Assembly (NCBI GenBank): GCA_021792405.1
Contig: JAJYUU010000014.1
Span: forward strand, 1-44,819
DNA from: Actinomycetes bacterium
Lineage (GTDB): Bacteria; Actinomycetota; Actinomycetes; Streptosporangiales; Streptosporangiaceae
Direction of reading: 5' to 3'
DNA length: 44,819 bases
Shown: positions 7,121 through 14,536 of the stretch, piece by piece
Layout of the letters: each line of letters opens with the position of its first letter
Position numbering within the stretch: position 1 is the first letter of the stretch
The notes under the pieces: generated by a model
What the model was told of the DNA's origin: nothing
Databases searched by the model: none
The model's input: the letters and a program-made list of their open reading frames with translations, nothing else
Translations under genes and position numbers: made by a program

Positions 7121-8079
7121 CCGGAACGGAACTGACCGGGACGGAACTGACCGGAACGACGATGGCGCCGCCAGCGAGGGGCCAGGCCGGCCCGGCAGGC
7201 CGACGGGACTCGGCCAGGATCTCGGCCCGGACCGTCCGGCAGGCCAAGTCCGTCAGCCTGAACGGCCTCGGGCTGCTGATCGCGCTCGTCACGCTGTTCC
7301 CGATCTTCTGGATGGTCAGCACGGCGTTCAAGCCATCGCAGGAGATCTACTCGCTGACCCCCAGCCTGCTGCCAGCCCACCCGACAGTCGGCAACTTCGA
7401 TCAGGTGATCAGCGGGCAGGTAACGGGCGGCATCGGGCCGATCTGGCTGTTCTTCCGCAACAGCCTGGCGGTGACGCTGAGCACCGTGGTATTCGCGTCG
7501 ATCCTTTCGCTGCTCGCTTCCGTGGCGGTCGCGAGGTTCAGGTTCCGGCTGCGCACCACCCTCCTGGTGCTGCTGCTGATCGTGCAGATGATCCCCGGCC
7601 AGGCGCTGATCATCGCGCTCTTCCTCGACTTCAAGTCACTGAACTTGCTGGGCAGTCTGCTGGGCCTGATCGTCGTCTACTCGGCGCAGGCGCTGCCGGT
7701 GACGATCTGGATGCTGCGCAACTTCGTCGCCACGATCCCCAGGGAGCTCGAGGAGGCCGCCGCGATCGATGGCGCGACCGCGCAGCGGATCTTCTGGCGG
7801 ATCCTCTTCCCGCTGGTCGCGCCGGGCCTGGTGGCCACCAGCATCTTCGCCTTCATCACCGCCTACAACGAGTTCATCGTCGCCTTGACGTTCCTCGGCC
7901 AGGCCCAGTCGGCCTACACGCTGCCGATCTACGTGACGTACTTCTTCGGCCGGGGCGGCGCGGCATGGGGCCCGATCATGGCCGCATCCACCCTGTACAC
8001 GATCCCCGTGATGATCTTCTTCCTGATCGTCCGGCGGCGGCTCGTGGGCGGCCTGGTCGCGGGCGCGGTGAAGGGATGA
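7117..8079 (+). CDS. Sugar ABC transporter permease, MalG type
   Basis: A 320-residue permease with about six membrane segments and the EAA loop EEAAAIDGATAQRIFWRILF. The start is the ATG at 7117 inside the ATGA overlap with the upstream gene; the longer open frame reaching left of this is only the shadow of the MalF-type gene. The first 15 residues are encoded by a 15-bp tandem duplication giving TGTELTGTELTGT, unlike the usual N-termini of this family. A second ATG at 7162 (Met16) could serve as start if the repeat is untranslated, but its ribosome binding site is weaker than coupling from the overlap. It pairs with the MalF-type subunit and overlaps the glycosidase gene by 4 bp at 8076. 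Confidence 0.9.
   Translation: MTGTELTGTELTGTTMAPPARGQAGPAGRRDSARISARTVRQAKSVSLNGLGLLIALVTLFPIFWMVSTAFKPSQEIYSLTPSLLPAHPTVGNFDQVISGQVTGGIGPIWLFFRNSLAVTLSTVVFASILSLLASVAVARFRFRLRTTLLVLLLIVQMIPGQALIIALFLDFKSLNLLGSLLGLIVVYSAQALPVTIWMLRNFVATIPRELEEAAAIDGATAQRIFWRILFPLVAPGLVATSIFAFITAYNEFIVALTFLGQAQSAYTLPIYVTYFFGRGGAAWGPIMAASTLYTIPVMIFFLIVRRRLVGGLVAGAVKG
7120..7160 (+). repeat. 15-bp tandem repeat at the malG-type 5' end
   Basis: ACCGGAACGGAACTG (7120-7134) is repeated with one change at 7135-7149, and a partial third copy covers 7150-7160. It encodes TGTEL-TGTEL-TGT. The unit length is a multiple of three, so slippage changes protein length without frameshift. Confidence 0.85.
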
Positions 8080-9593
8080 CCCAGGAGCTCCAGGCCGACC
8101 CAGTCCTGGGCCGGCTAGCCGACTCGGTCCTGATTCCCCCGTTCCCCGGTGCTCGTGAGCCCGGCTGGGTCCGCGCCGCGCTCACCGGCGGGCTGGCCGG
8201 GGTCACCCTGTACGGGCCGAACGTCGAGGACAACAACCAGCTGGCCGCGCTCACCGCCCGGCTGCGGTCGGCCGCCGCGGAACCGGTCATCGCGATCGAC
8301 GAGGAAGGCGGCGACGTCACCAGGATCTCCCACCAGGACGGCAGCGACTATCCGGGGAACGCGGCTCTCGGAGCCATCGATGACGTCGAGCTGACCAGGT
8401 CTGTGTACGCGGCGCTGGGCGCCGATCTGGCTGCGCTCGGCATCAACTTGAACCTGGCCCCGGCGGTCGACGTCAACACGGCGGCCGGCAATCCGGTGAT
8501 CGGCACCAGGTCGTTCGGTGCCGATCCGGACCTGGTGGCGCGGCATGGGGCGGCCGCGGTGGCTGGCATGCAATCGGCCGGCGTCGCCGCCTGCGCCAAG
8601 CACTTTCCCGGTCACGGCAGCACGATGCAGGACTCCCACCTCGTGCTCGCCACGGTCGACGCGCCGCTGAGCGTGCTGGCGGCCAGGGACCTGCCGCCGT
8701 TCGAGGCGGCCATCGCGGCCGGGGTGCGGGCGATCATGCCGAGCCACCTGCGGGTGCCCGAGCTCACCGGCGAGCTGCCCGCTTCGCTGTCCCGCCGCGC
8801 CCAGACCGACTTGCTGCGCGGCGAGCTAGGTTTCACCGGCGTCATCGTGTCCGACGGGCTGGAGATGCAGGCGGTCAGCGAGCGCTACGGCATTCCCGAA
8901 GCCGCCGTGCTGGCCGTGATGGCCGGCACCGACTTGCTCTGCCTGGGCCGCGAGCAGGACCAGCTCAGTTTCCTCGCGGTCAAGTCCGCGCTGCTGGAGG
9001 CGGTGCGGTCGGGCAGACTTCGCGGTGAGCGGCTCGAGGAGGCGGCCGCCAGGGTGGCCGGGCTGCGAGCCTGGATGGCGGCAGTGGCACCGGTCGCGGG
9101 ATCTCCCGCCGCAGCGGGCGTGACGGCGGCCGACCCGATCGGGCTGGCGGCGGCGCGGCGGGCCATCTCGGTATCCGGGACGCTGCCGCCGCCGAGCCAG
9201 CCGCTTGTCGTCCAGTTCGTACCGCCGTCCAATCTCGCAGCCGGCACGGTCCCCTGGGGCCTGCGACCGTACCTGCCAGCCGGCAGCTACCGGGAGGTTA
9301 GCACCGGCACGCCGCCCGCCAGCCTGGCTGACGTGGTCGCCGGGATCGTCGCTGAGGCCGACGGGCGCACGCTGATCGTCGTCGTCCGGGACGCCCACCG
9401 GCACCCGGCGGCCGCCGCGGCGGCGGAACTGATGCTGGCCGCGCGGCCAGATGCGGTGGTGGTCGAGATGGGCCTGCCGGTCTGGCGGCCAGACTCCGCC
9501 AATGGCTGGCACGGCAGCTACGTCGCGACCTACGGCGCCGCGCGCAGCAACAGCCGCGCGGCAGCCGAAGTCCTCAGCCTGACCGCGCCGTAG
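8076..9593 (+). CDS. Glycoside hydrolase family 3 beta-N-acetylhexosaminidase
   Basis: A 505-residue enzyme without signal peptide, therefore cytoplasmic. The N-terminal NagZ-like barrel shows DEEGG (residues 75-79), KHFPGHG (175-181) followed by D186-S-H188, the Asp/His acid-base pair specific to beta-N-acetylglucosaminidases of family 3, and the nucleophile Asp260 in VIVSDGLEM. After about residue 350 a further alpha/beta domain follows, as in longer NagZ relatives. It should release terminal GlcNAc from imported chito-oligosaccharides or muropeptide-derived sugars, linking directly to the transporter encoded upstream. The start is the ATG at 8076, overlapping the permease stop (ATGA). The glycosidase domain is confident; exact substrate is inferred from the DSH motif and operon. 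Confidence 0.88.
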   Translation: MTQELQADPVLGRLADSVLIPPFPGAREPGWVRAALTGGLAGVTLYGPNVEDNNQLAALTARLRSAAAEPVIAIDEEGGDVTRISHQDGSDYPGNAALGAIDDVELTRSVYAALGADLAALGINLNLAPAVDVNTAAGNPVIGTRSFGADPDLVARHGAAAVAGMQSAGVAACAKHFPGHGSTMQDSHLVLATVDAPLSVLAARDLPPFEAAIAAGVRAIMPSHLRVPELTGELPASLSRRAQTDLLRGELGFTGVIVSDGLEMQAVSERYGIPEAAVLAVMAGTDLLCLGREQDQLSFLAVKSALLEAVRSGRLRGERLEEAAARVAGLRAWMAAVAPVAGSPAAAGVTAADPIGLAAARRAISVSGTLPPPSQPLVVQFVPPSNLAAGTVPWGLRPYLPAGSYREVSTGTPPASLADVVAGIVAEADGRTLIVVVRDAHRHPAAAAAAELMLAARPDAVVVEMGLPVWRPDSANGWHGSYVATYGAARSNSRAAAEVLSLTAP

Positions 9594-9656
9594 CCGCTGC
9601 GGGCCATATCGTGCATCCCGCACCAGAGCGCCGCGCCCGCCGGTCGCGGCTACCTG

Positions 9657-9662
9657 CATAAT
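9657..9662 (+). promoter_or_regulatory. -10 box implying leaderless Rrf2 transcript
   Basis: CATAAT differs from TATAAT by one base and ends 7 nt before the ATG at 9670. This places the transcription start at the start codon and explains the absence of a Shine-Dalgarno sequence. No strong -35 element is seen. Confidence 0.45.
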
Positions 9663-9669
9663 GCTGCCT

Positions 9670-10134
9670 ATGCGCCTGTCCGCTCGCTCCGATTACGCGC
9701 TGCGAGCCGCAATCGAGCTTGCCGCTTCCGACGGCGGCCACGTCACGGCGGACCAACTCGCCCGGACGCAGGCCATCCCTGGGAAGTTTCTCGAGGCGAT
9801 CTTGACCCAGTTGCGCCGGGCAGGCCTGGTCCGCAGCCAGCGCGGCCCGGACGGCGGGTTCTGGCTGGCGCGTCCGGCCAGCGACATCTCCCTGGCCGAC
9901 ATCATCAGGGCAATCGACGGCCCGCTGGTCGGGGTACGCGGTGAACGCCCGGAGAACCTCGGCTACGGCGGCGCGGCTGAGCCGCTCCAGGCGGTCTGGA
10001 TCGCTCTGAGGGCCAGCGAGCGCGCGATCCTCGAGGAAGTCACGCTCGAGCACATCGTGTCCGGCAGCCTCCCGGCCAGCGTGCGGAAGCTCGCCGACAA
10101 CCCGGCAGCCTGGACGTCACACTCGATGGCCTGA
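9670..10134 (+). CDS. Rrf2 family transcriptional regulator without Fe-S cysteines
   Basis: A 154-residue Rrf2-type regulator starting MRLSARSDYALRA, the standard opening of the family. The winged HTH covers about residues 18-70, with IPGKFLEAIL and the wing RGPDGGFWLA. The upstream ATG at 9661 would add three residues, but a CATAAT box just before 9670 and family alignment favour 9670. Members that sense iron-sulfur clusters or nitric oxide (IscR, NsrR, RsrR) carry cysteines in the C-terminal half; this protein has none, so cluster binding is excluded and another signal or protein partner is expected. It stands alone between the GH3 operon and clgR, convergent with clgR. Targets are unknown. 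Confidence 0.87.
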   Translation: MRLSARSDYALRAAIELAASDGGHVTADQLARTQAIPGKFLEAILTQLRRAGLVRSQRGPDGGFWLARPASDISLADIIRAIDGPLVGVRGERPENLGYGGAAEPLQAVWIALRASERAILEEVTLEHIVSGSLPASVRKLADNPAAWTSHSMA

Positions 10135-10209
10135 GCAGCTCACGCGGTCCTGCCGTCCGGGCACAGCTGGCCAGGTCGGCCACAGCGGCCTGCTACTCGT
10201 GGATTCGGG

Positions 10210-10737
10210 TCAGACCGGCACCATGTCGGTGATATCCCTGGCCAGCTTATCGAACTTCGGCTCGGAGCCGGGCAGCTTGACTGGCTCGAGCACCGGCTCG
10301 GCGGGTGCGAGGTGCTGGCCAGTGCGCACGGTCAGCTTGCGCGGCGGCAGCACCATCCGCTGCGAGCCCGGCCGCGACCGCGCGGTCGGCAACTGAGGCC
10401 TACCAGCGGGCGCCACCGCCGCCGTGGCCGGTGCCGCACGCGGGGTAGCCTGGCCGGCCATCGCGGGCTCAAGCGGCACGCCGAACGCTGGCTCGTTCTG
10501 CAGTTCGGCGAGGGCAAACCCGTCGGACACTTCCCGCAATACCTGCGAAAGCGGCGCACCCAGGGCATCGCAGATCGACGCGAGCAACTCGGACGACGCT
10601 TCCTTCCGGCCGCGCTCTACCTCCGACAGATAGCCCAGGGATACCCGCGCGGTCGCTGAGACCTCACGTAGGGTGCGACCCTGGCGCACACGAAGTCGCC
10701 GAAGCGCGTCACCGAGCAAGTGACGAAGCAGGACCAT
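10210..10737 (-). CDS. clgR: ClgR-type XRE regulator of protease genes
   Basis: A 175-residue DNA-binding protein. The XRE helix-turn-helix spans about residues 18-58, with [20 protein letters not shown] and [11 protein letters not shown], the near-invariant core of ClgR (activator of clp protease genes, also called PopR). The C-terminal half is Pro/Ala-rich and low in complexity, and the last residues are charged; ClgR is itself degraded by ClpP in studied actinobacteria. I chose the ATG at 10737 ([10 protein letters not shown]) because it has a GGGAGGG ribosome binding site and matches the family start; the longer frame back to 10854 overlaps the cinA end and lacks similarity. It lies 110 nt after cinA on the same strand, the normal actinobacterial order. 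Confidence 0.88.
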   Translation of the reverse strand: MVLLRHLLGDALRRLRVRQGRTLREVSATARVSLGYLSEVERGRKEASSELLASICDALGAPLSQVLREVSDGFALAELQNEPAFGVPLEPAMAGQATPRAAPATAAVAPAGRPQLPTARSRPGSQRMVLPPRKLTVRTGQHLAPAEPVLEPVKLPGSEPKFDKLARDITDMVPV

Positions 10738-10847
10738 CGTCGCGCTCCCTCCCTGAGGCCGACCTGCTGACTCCTCTACCGTACCCGCCCTGACGGACCA
10801 TGTGGGAGAGGGCAATGCTGCGTGTTCACAGGCTCGTAACACTGTAA

Positions 10848-11366
10848 TCACCAATCGTCTTCCCGCAAGACGCTGACCAGCAGCGACAGCACGGACCGGA
10901 CCGACTCGTCGCGAACCTGCCCGCGATCCCCAGTCAGGCTGAGCCCGGCTCCGGCAGCGCCGGCCGGCCCCTCGACCGCTACGAACACTGTGCCCTGCGG
11001 CTTTCCTTCCGCCGGACCGGGTCCGGCCACCCCCGTAGTGGCGGCCCCGTATGTCGCACCGAGGCGCTGGCGCACCCCGCTCGCCATCGCCGCGGCCACG
11101 TCCGGGTGAACCGCGCCATGCCGGGCAAGCAGGTCCGACGGCACGCCCAGCAGCGCCGTCTTGAGTTCGGTCGCGTAGGCGACGACTCCGCCCCGGACGA
11201 CCGCGGAGGCGCCGGGCACGCTCGTAAGCGCGGCGGCCACCAAGCCGCCGGTCAGCGATTCGGCGACCGCGACGGTCTGCCCCGCCGCGACCAGCAACCC
11301 GATTGCCTCCCTGGCAAGCTGGGCTGCGTCAGCCCCGGGGAGTGCCGACTCGGCTGTGGGCGTCAC
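10848..11366 (-). CDS. cinA: CinA C-terminal-type nicotinamide-nucleotide amidase
   Basis: A 172-residue stand-alone CinA C-terminal domain (PncC family). The motif AESLTGG, with Ser37 as likely nucleophile, is followed by [11 protein letters not shown] and [18 protein letters not shown]. In characterised enzymes this domain deamidates nicotinamide mononucleotide to nicotinate mononucleotide in pyridine nucleotide salvage. The N-terminal molybdopterin-like domain of full CinA is absent, as is usual here. Its ATG overlaps the pgsA stop by 4 bp (11363-11366), so it is translationally coupled to pgsA. It is cytoplasmic. In many bacteria the gene is co-transcribed with recA, but recA is not in this window. 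Confidence 0.9.
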   Translation of the reverse strand: MTPTAESALPGADAAQLAREAIGLLVAAGQTVAVAESLTGGLVAAALTSVPGASAVVRGGVVAYATELKTALLGVPSDLLARHGAVHPDVAAAMASGVRQRLGATYGAATTGVAGPGPAEGKPQGTVFVAVEGPAGAAGAGLSLTGDRGQVRDESVRSVLSLLVSVLREDDW

Positions 11367-11989
11367 TGCACCGCCTGGCGCAGCCGGATCGCCCTGGCCG
11401 TGTAATCAATCCCCGTCACCACCGTCACCACCAGCGCCGCCGCCATCACGATCTCCCTGGCCAGGGTCAGGTGCCACGGCAGCACGTAGAGGCTGATGGC
11501 GACGACCTGCAGCATCGTCTTGGCCTTCCCGCCGCGGCTGGCCGCGATGACGCCGCGCCTGATGACCCAGAACCGCAGTCCGGTGACCGCGAGTTCCCGT
11601 ACCACGATGATGGCCGTGACCCACCACGACAGTTCCCCTAGGTAGGACAGCGTGATGAGGGCGGACCCGGTGAGCGCCTTGTCCGCGATCGGATCGGCGA
11701 TCTTGCCGAAGTCCGTGATCAGGCCGCGCCGCCTGGCGATCTCGCCGTCGAGCAGGTCGGTGACGGAGGCGAGCGCGAACGTTACGAACGCGATCGAGCG
11801 GGCTGTGTTACCGCCGGCGAGCAGGAACCAGACGAAAACCGGAACTACCGCGAGCCGCAGCACGGTAAGGGCATTTGCCACGTTCACCAGGCCGGGCGCC
11901 GGGATTTCCGCCTCGGCGGCCGGCCTGCGGCCGGCCTTCTCCGGCCCGCCGTTGCGGTCCCGGTGAGCGCCAGGAGGTGCCGCGCTCAA
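11363..11989 (-). CDS. pgsA: CDP-diacylglycerol-glycerol-3-phosphate phosphatidyltransferase
   Basis: A 208-residue membrane enzyme that makes phosphatidylglycerophosphate from CDP-diacylglycerol and glycerol 3-phosphate. The CDP-alcohol phosphotransferase signature is complete: D-L-L-D-G-x2-A-R-x8-G-x3-D-P-I-A-D, in the stretch starting [10 protein letters not shown]. About five hydrophobic segments follow a short polar N-terminus rich in Pro, Arg and Glu. It overlaps rimO upstream (ATGA at 11986-11989) and cinA downstream by 4 bp each, forming a tightly coupled rimO-pgsA-cinA operon. Related phosphotransferases exist (PgsA paralogues for phosphatidylinositol phosphate), but the conserved neighbourhood supports the glycerophosphate enzyme. 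Confidence 0.9.
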   Translation of the reverse strand: MSAAPPGAHRDRNGGPEKAGRRPAAEAEIPAPGLVNVANALTVLRLAVVPVFVWFLLAGGNTARSIAFVTFALASVTDLLDGEIARRRGLITDFGKIADPIADKALTGSALITLSYLGELSWWVTAIIVVRELAVTGLRFWVIRRGVIAASRGGKAKTMLQVVAISLYVLPWHLTLAREIVMAAALVVTVVTGIDYTARAIRLRQAVQ

Positions 11990-13503
11990 CCGGGGCCCGT
12001 GTCCCGGCCTCCGCCCGCCGCACCGGCGCCGGCCGCGAGTTCAGAGTCGGCCGCCAGGTCGGCGTCGGCCGCCAGGTCAACCCCGTCACTGGCGGTGACG
12101 ACCGCGCTGACGAGGTCACCCGGCTGAAGCAGGCGCGTACTCCGGACCTCGGTCGTGCCATCCACCTCCGGCGCCTGATGATCCGCCCGGCCCAGATAGC
12201 GGCCGGCCGCCAGCACCTCATCGATCAGCACGTCCACGGACTGGCCGATCCGCTCCGCCGCGCGCTCGGCCATCAGCGCGTCGGCCAGATCAGCCAACTC
12301 CTCGACCCGCTCGGCGATCTCGGCCTCGGGCAGATGGCCGGGCAGGTCAGCCGCTTGCGTTCGGTCTTCGTCCGAGTAGCCGAACACGCCGATGGCGTCC
12401 AGCCTGGCATCTGCCAGGAACGCCTGCAGTTCGGCGAAGTCAGCCACCGTCTCGCCGGGGAAGCCCACGATGAAGTTGGACCTGATTCCGGCGTCCGGCG
12501 CCAGGCTCCTGATCTGCTCCGTGAGCCGGATGAATCGCTCCCGGTCGCCGAACCTTCGCATCAGCCGGAGCACCGGCCCGCTGGCATGCTGGAACGAGAG
12601 GTCGAAGTACCTGGCTACGCCGGGCGTGCCGGCCAGCACCTCGATCAGCCCTGGCCGCACCTCGGCCGGCTGGAGGTAGCTGACCCGGACCCGGCTGACG
12701 CCTGGCACCTCGGCAAGTTGCGGGAGCAGCTTCTCGAGCAGCCTCAGGTCTCCCAGGTCTTTGCCATACGACGTGGAGTTCTCGCTGACCAGCAGCAGTT
12801 CACGAGCGCCGTGGCCGGCCAGCCAGCCCGCCTCGGCGATGAGATCGTCCGGTTGCCGGGAGACGAAGGCACCGCGAAAGGCCGGGATCGCGCAGAAGGC
12901 GCAGCGCCGGTCACAGCCAGACGCGATCTTCAGCGGCGCAACCACCCCCCCGCCGAGCCGGCGCCGCAGCACTCGCGGCCCGGAGGCCGGAGCCACGCCC
13001 GGCGGCAGCTCAGTTATCCCGCTGACCACCCCGTGTCCCGGCAGGTGCTCGCCGCCGCGGCCGGGCCTGGCGGCCGGCGACAGCGGCAGCAGCATGCGCC
13101 GGTCTCGTGGCTGGTGCGCGTCCCATCGCTGGCCGGCCAGCACTGCGTCGAGCTTGGCTGCGATGTCCGCATAGTCGTCGAAGCTCAGGATCTGCGCCTC
13201 TGGCATCGCCCCGGCAAGCTCGGAGCCATAGCGCTCGGCCAGACAGCCCGCGGCCACCACCGTCGCTCCCCCGGCGGCCGCGTCGAGCAGTTCGCCGATC
13301 GATTCCTGCTTCGCCGCCTGGATGAAGCCGCACGTGTTCACCAGGACGACACTGGCGCCTGCCGGGTCGTCCGCCAGCTCCCAGCCGCCGTTCTCCAGCC
13401 GCGCGGCAAGTTCCTCGGAATCAACCTCATTGCGAGCGCAACCGAGGGTCACGATCTGGACCCGGCGGGTGACGGCAGGTTGGTTTAGCTGGCTAGACGG
13501 CAC
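11986..13503 (-). CDS. rimO: Ribosomal protein S12 methylthiotransferase RimO
   Basis: A 505-residue radical SAM enzyme that adds a methylthio group to an aspartate of ribosomal protein S12. The N-terminal UPF0004 domain carries three cluster cysteines: Cys22 in [15 protein letters not shown], one in VNTCGF and one in AAGCLAERY. The radical SAM cluster motif reads [11 protein letters not shown] (CxxxCxxC). The TRAM domain at the C-terminus includes VDVLIDEV. The NEVDSEEL opening distinguishes RimO from the tRNA enzyme MiaB. A Ser/Gly/Ala tail of about 30 residues is extra. The upstream boundary is 73 nt from the rodZ-like gene; no Shine-Dalgarno stands out at the ATG of 13503. Confidence 0.93.
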   Translation of the reverse strand: MPSSQLNQPAVTRRVQIVTLGCARNEVDSEELAARLENGGWELADDPAGASVVLVNTCGFIQAAKQESIGELLDAAAGGATVVAAGCLAERYGSELAGAMPEAQILSFDDYADIAAKLDAVLAGQRWDAHQPRDRRMLLPLSPAARPGRGGEHLPGHGVVSGITELPPGVAPASGPRVLRRRLGGGVVAPLKIASGCDRRCAFCAIPAFRGAFVSRQPDDLIAEAGWLAGHGARELLLVSENSTSYGKDLGDLRLLEKLLPQLAEVPGVSRVRVSYLQPAEVRPGLIEVLAGTPGVARYFDLSFQHASGPVLRLMRRFGDRERFIRLTEQIRSLAPDAGIRSNFIVGFPGETVADFAELQAFLADARLDAIGVFGYSDEDRTQAADLPGHLPEAEIAERVEELADLADALMAERAAERIGQSVDVLIDEVLAAGRYLGRADHQAPEVDGTTEVRSTRLLQPGDLVSAVVTASDGVDLAADADLAADSELAAGAGAAGGGRDTGPG

Positions 13504-13576
13504 ACCGGCAGACTACGGTAACGGTGCCGGTGCCAGCGCACCCGCACCGAGCCTGCCGACCTGCCCGGTGCCGTGC

Positions 13577-14326
13577 TCAGCCGACGTACGTGGTCCTGCA
13601 CGCCGTCCTAGAGCACACGACGGTGATCGGCACGGTGGTCTCCGAAAACGGCTGCTTCTTCCCGTCCAGGTACAAGGTCGCGCCGCCCGGATTCCCGAAC
13701 TGGAGCTTCAGCGAGCGCCTCGCGGTCCAGGACTTCGCCACAATGCCGGCCGAGGCGCCGATGTCACCCTGGTAGATCACGGTGCCGGTTGCCAGGCTCA
13801 GCTGGACCCAGGTCAGGCCGCCTTGGTGAGCGACCACCCTGACAAACACGTGAGCTGGCGGCGAAGCCGCCTGCGCCCGCGCCGGTGCCGGCGTCTTGTT
13901 CTTGCGGGCAGGCTGCACCGTAGGCGCCGGCCGCGGCGGCTTGGCGGTGGCCGAGCCGAGGTACCGGTAGCCGGCCACGCCCAGCACGGCAATAAGGCCG
14001 ATCACCAGCACGACGCTCCAGTTAGCCCGGCGGCGCTCCTTCAAACGCACCGGAGCGAACGGCTGGAACACATCCGCAGCGGTCATCTGCTGCGGCGGTG
14101 CGGACGTGGCGTCGTACTCGCGGATCAGTTCCTCGGGATCGAGCCCGACGGCGCGGGCGATGCTGCGGATGTGCCCGCGGGCATAAAAATCACCGCCGCA
14201 GGCCGAGTAGTCCCCTCGCTCGATGCCACCGATGATCGTCTCCCTGATGCAGGTCCGCTGGCTAACCTGCGTGACCGTGAGACCGGCCTGGCGGCGCGCC
14301 GCCGCCAACCTATCGCCGATACTCAC
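13577..14326 (-). CDS. RodZ-like membrane protein with N-terminal HTH
   Basis: A 249-residue bitopic membrane protein. Residues 1-72 form an XRE-like helix-turn-helix (IGDRLAAARRQAGLTVTQVS) of the RodZ type, which binds cytoskeletal partners rather than DNA in model species. A charged linker leads to one transmembrane helix at about 103-120. A Pro/Lys/Ala-rich spacer (about 125-155) and a C-terminal beta domain (DUF4115/RodZ C-terminal-like) lie outside. Two cysteines near the end (VCSRTAC) could form an extracytoplasmic disulfide. It sits between ftsK and rimO, all on the minus strand, as in other actinobacteria. A role in envelope morphogenesis or division is inferred; no MreB is encoded here. 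Confidence 0.82.
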   Translation of the reverse strand: MSIGDRLAAARRQAGLTVTQVSQRTCIRETIIGGIERGDYSACGGDFYARGHIRSIARAVGLDPEELIREYDATSAPPQQMTAADVFQPFAPVRLKERRRANWSVVLVIGLIAVLGVAGYRYLGSATAKPPRPAPTVQPARKNKTPAPARAQAASPPAHVFVRVVAHQGGLTWVQLSLATGTVIYQGDIGASAGIVAKSWTARRSLKLQFGNPGGATLYLDGKKQPFSETTVPITVVCSRTACRTTYVG

Positions 14327-14360
14327 GCAGCGCCTCCACTAATCATGCTGCATCCCGACC

Positions 14361-14382
14361 CGGGCAGCCGACTAGCTGCCCG
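14361..14382 (-). other. Perfect hairpin upstream of the rodZ-like gene
   Basis: CGGGCAGC (14361-14368), six-base loop, GCTGCCCG (14375-14382) is a perfect 8-bp GC-rich stem. It lies about 35 nt upstream of the rodZ-like start on the same strand. It could be a terminator for ftsK transcription, but no T-run follows in either direction, or a 5'-leader structure. Confidence 0.45.
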
Positions 14383-14453
14383 AATGTCCGACGTTCGCTT
14401 CCCCCCGGATCCCAAGCCCAGGATCGGTCACTAAGTGTAGACAGCTGGTTACC

Positions 14454-14475
14454 GCCCGACACCGGCTGGTCGGGC
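14454..14475 (-). terminator. Candidate terminator hairpin after ftsK
   Basis: GCCCGAC (14454-14460), eight-base loop, GTCGGGC (14469-14475) forms a perfect 7-bp stem about 60 nt beyond the ftsK stop. No U-tract follows, which is common for actinobacterial terminators, so the assignment stays tentative. Confidence 0.35.
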
Positions 14476-14536
14476 TTCCGTACTCCGGACTACTCCCGCG
14501 GCCGCCACCGGCAGCCGCCGACTGAGGTCGGCCATC

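Noticed and set aside
10738-10854. N-terminal extension of ClgR
   Set aside because: The extension overlaps the cinA end and lacks family similarity, whereas GGGAGGG supports the start at 10737.
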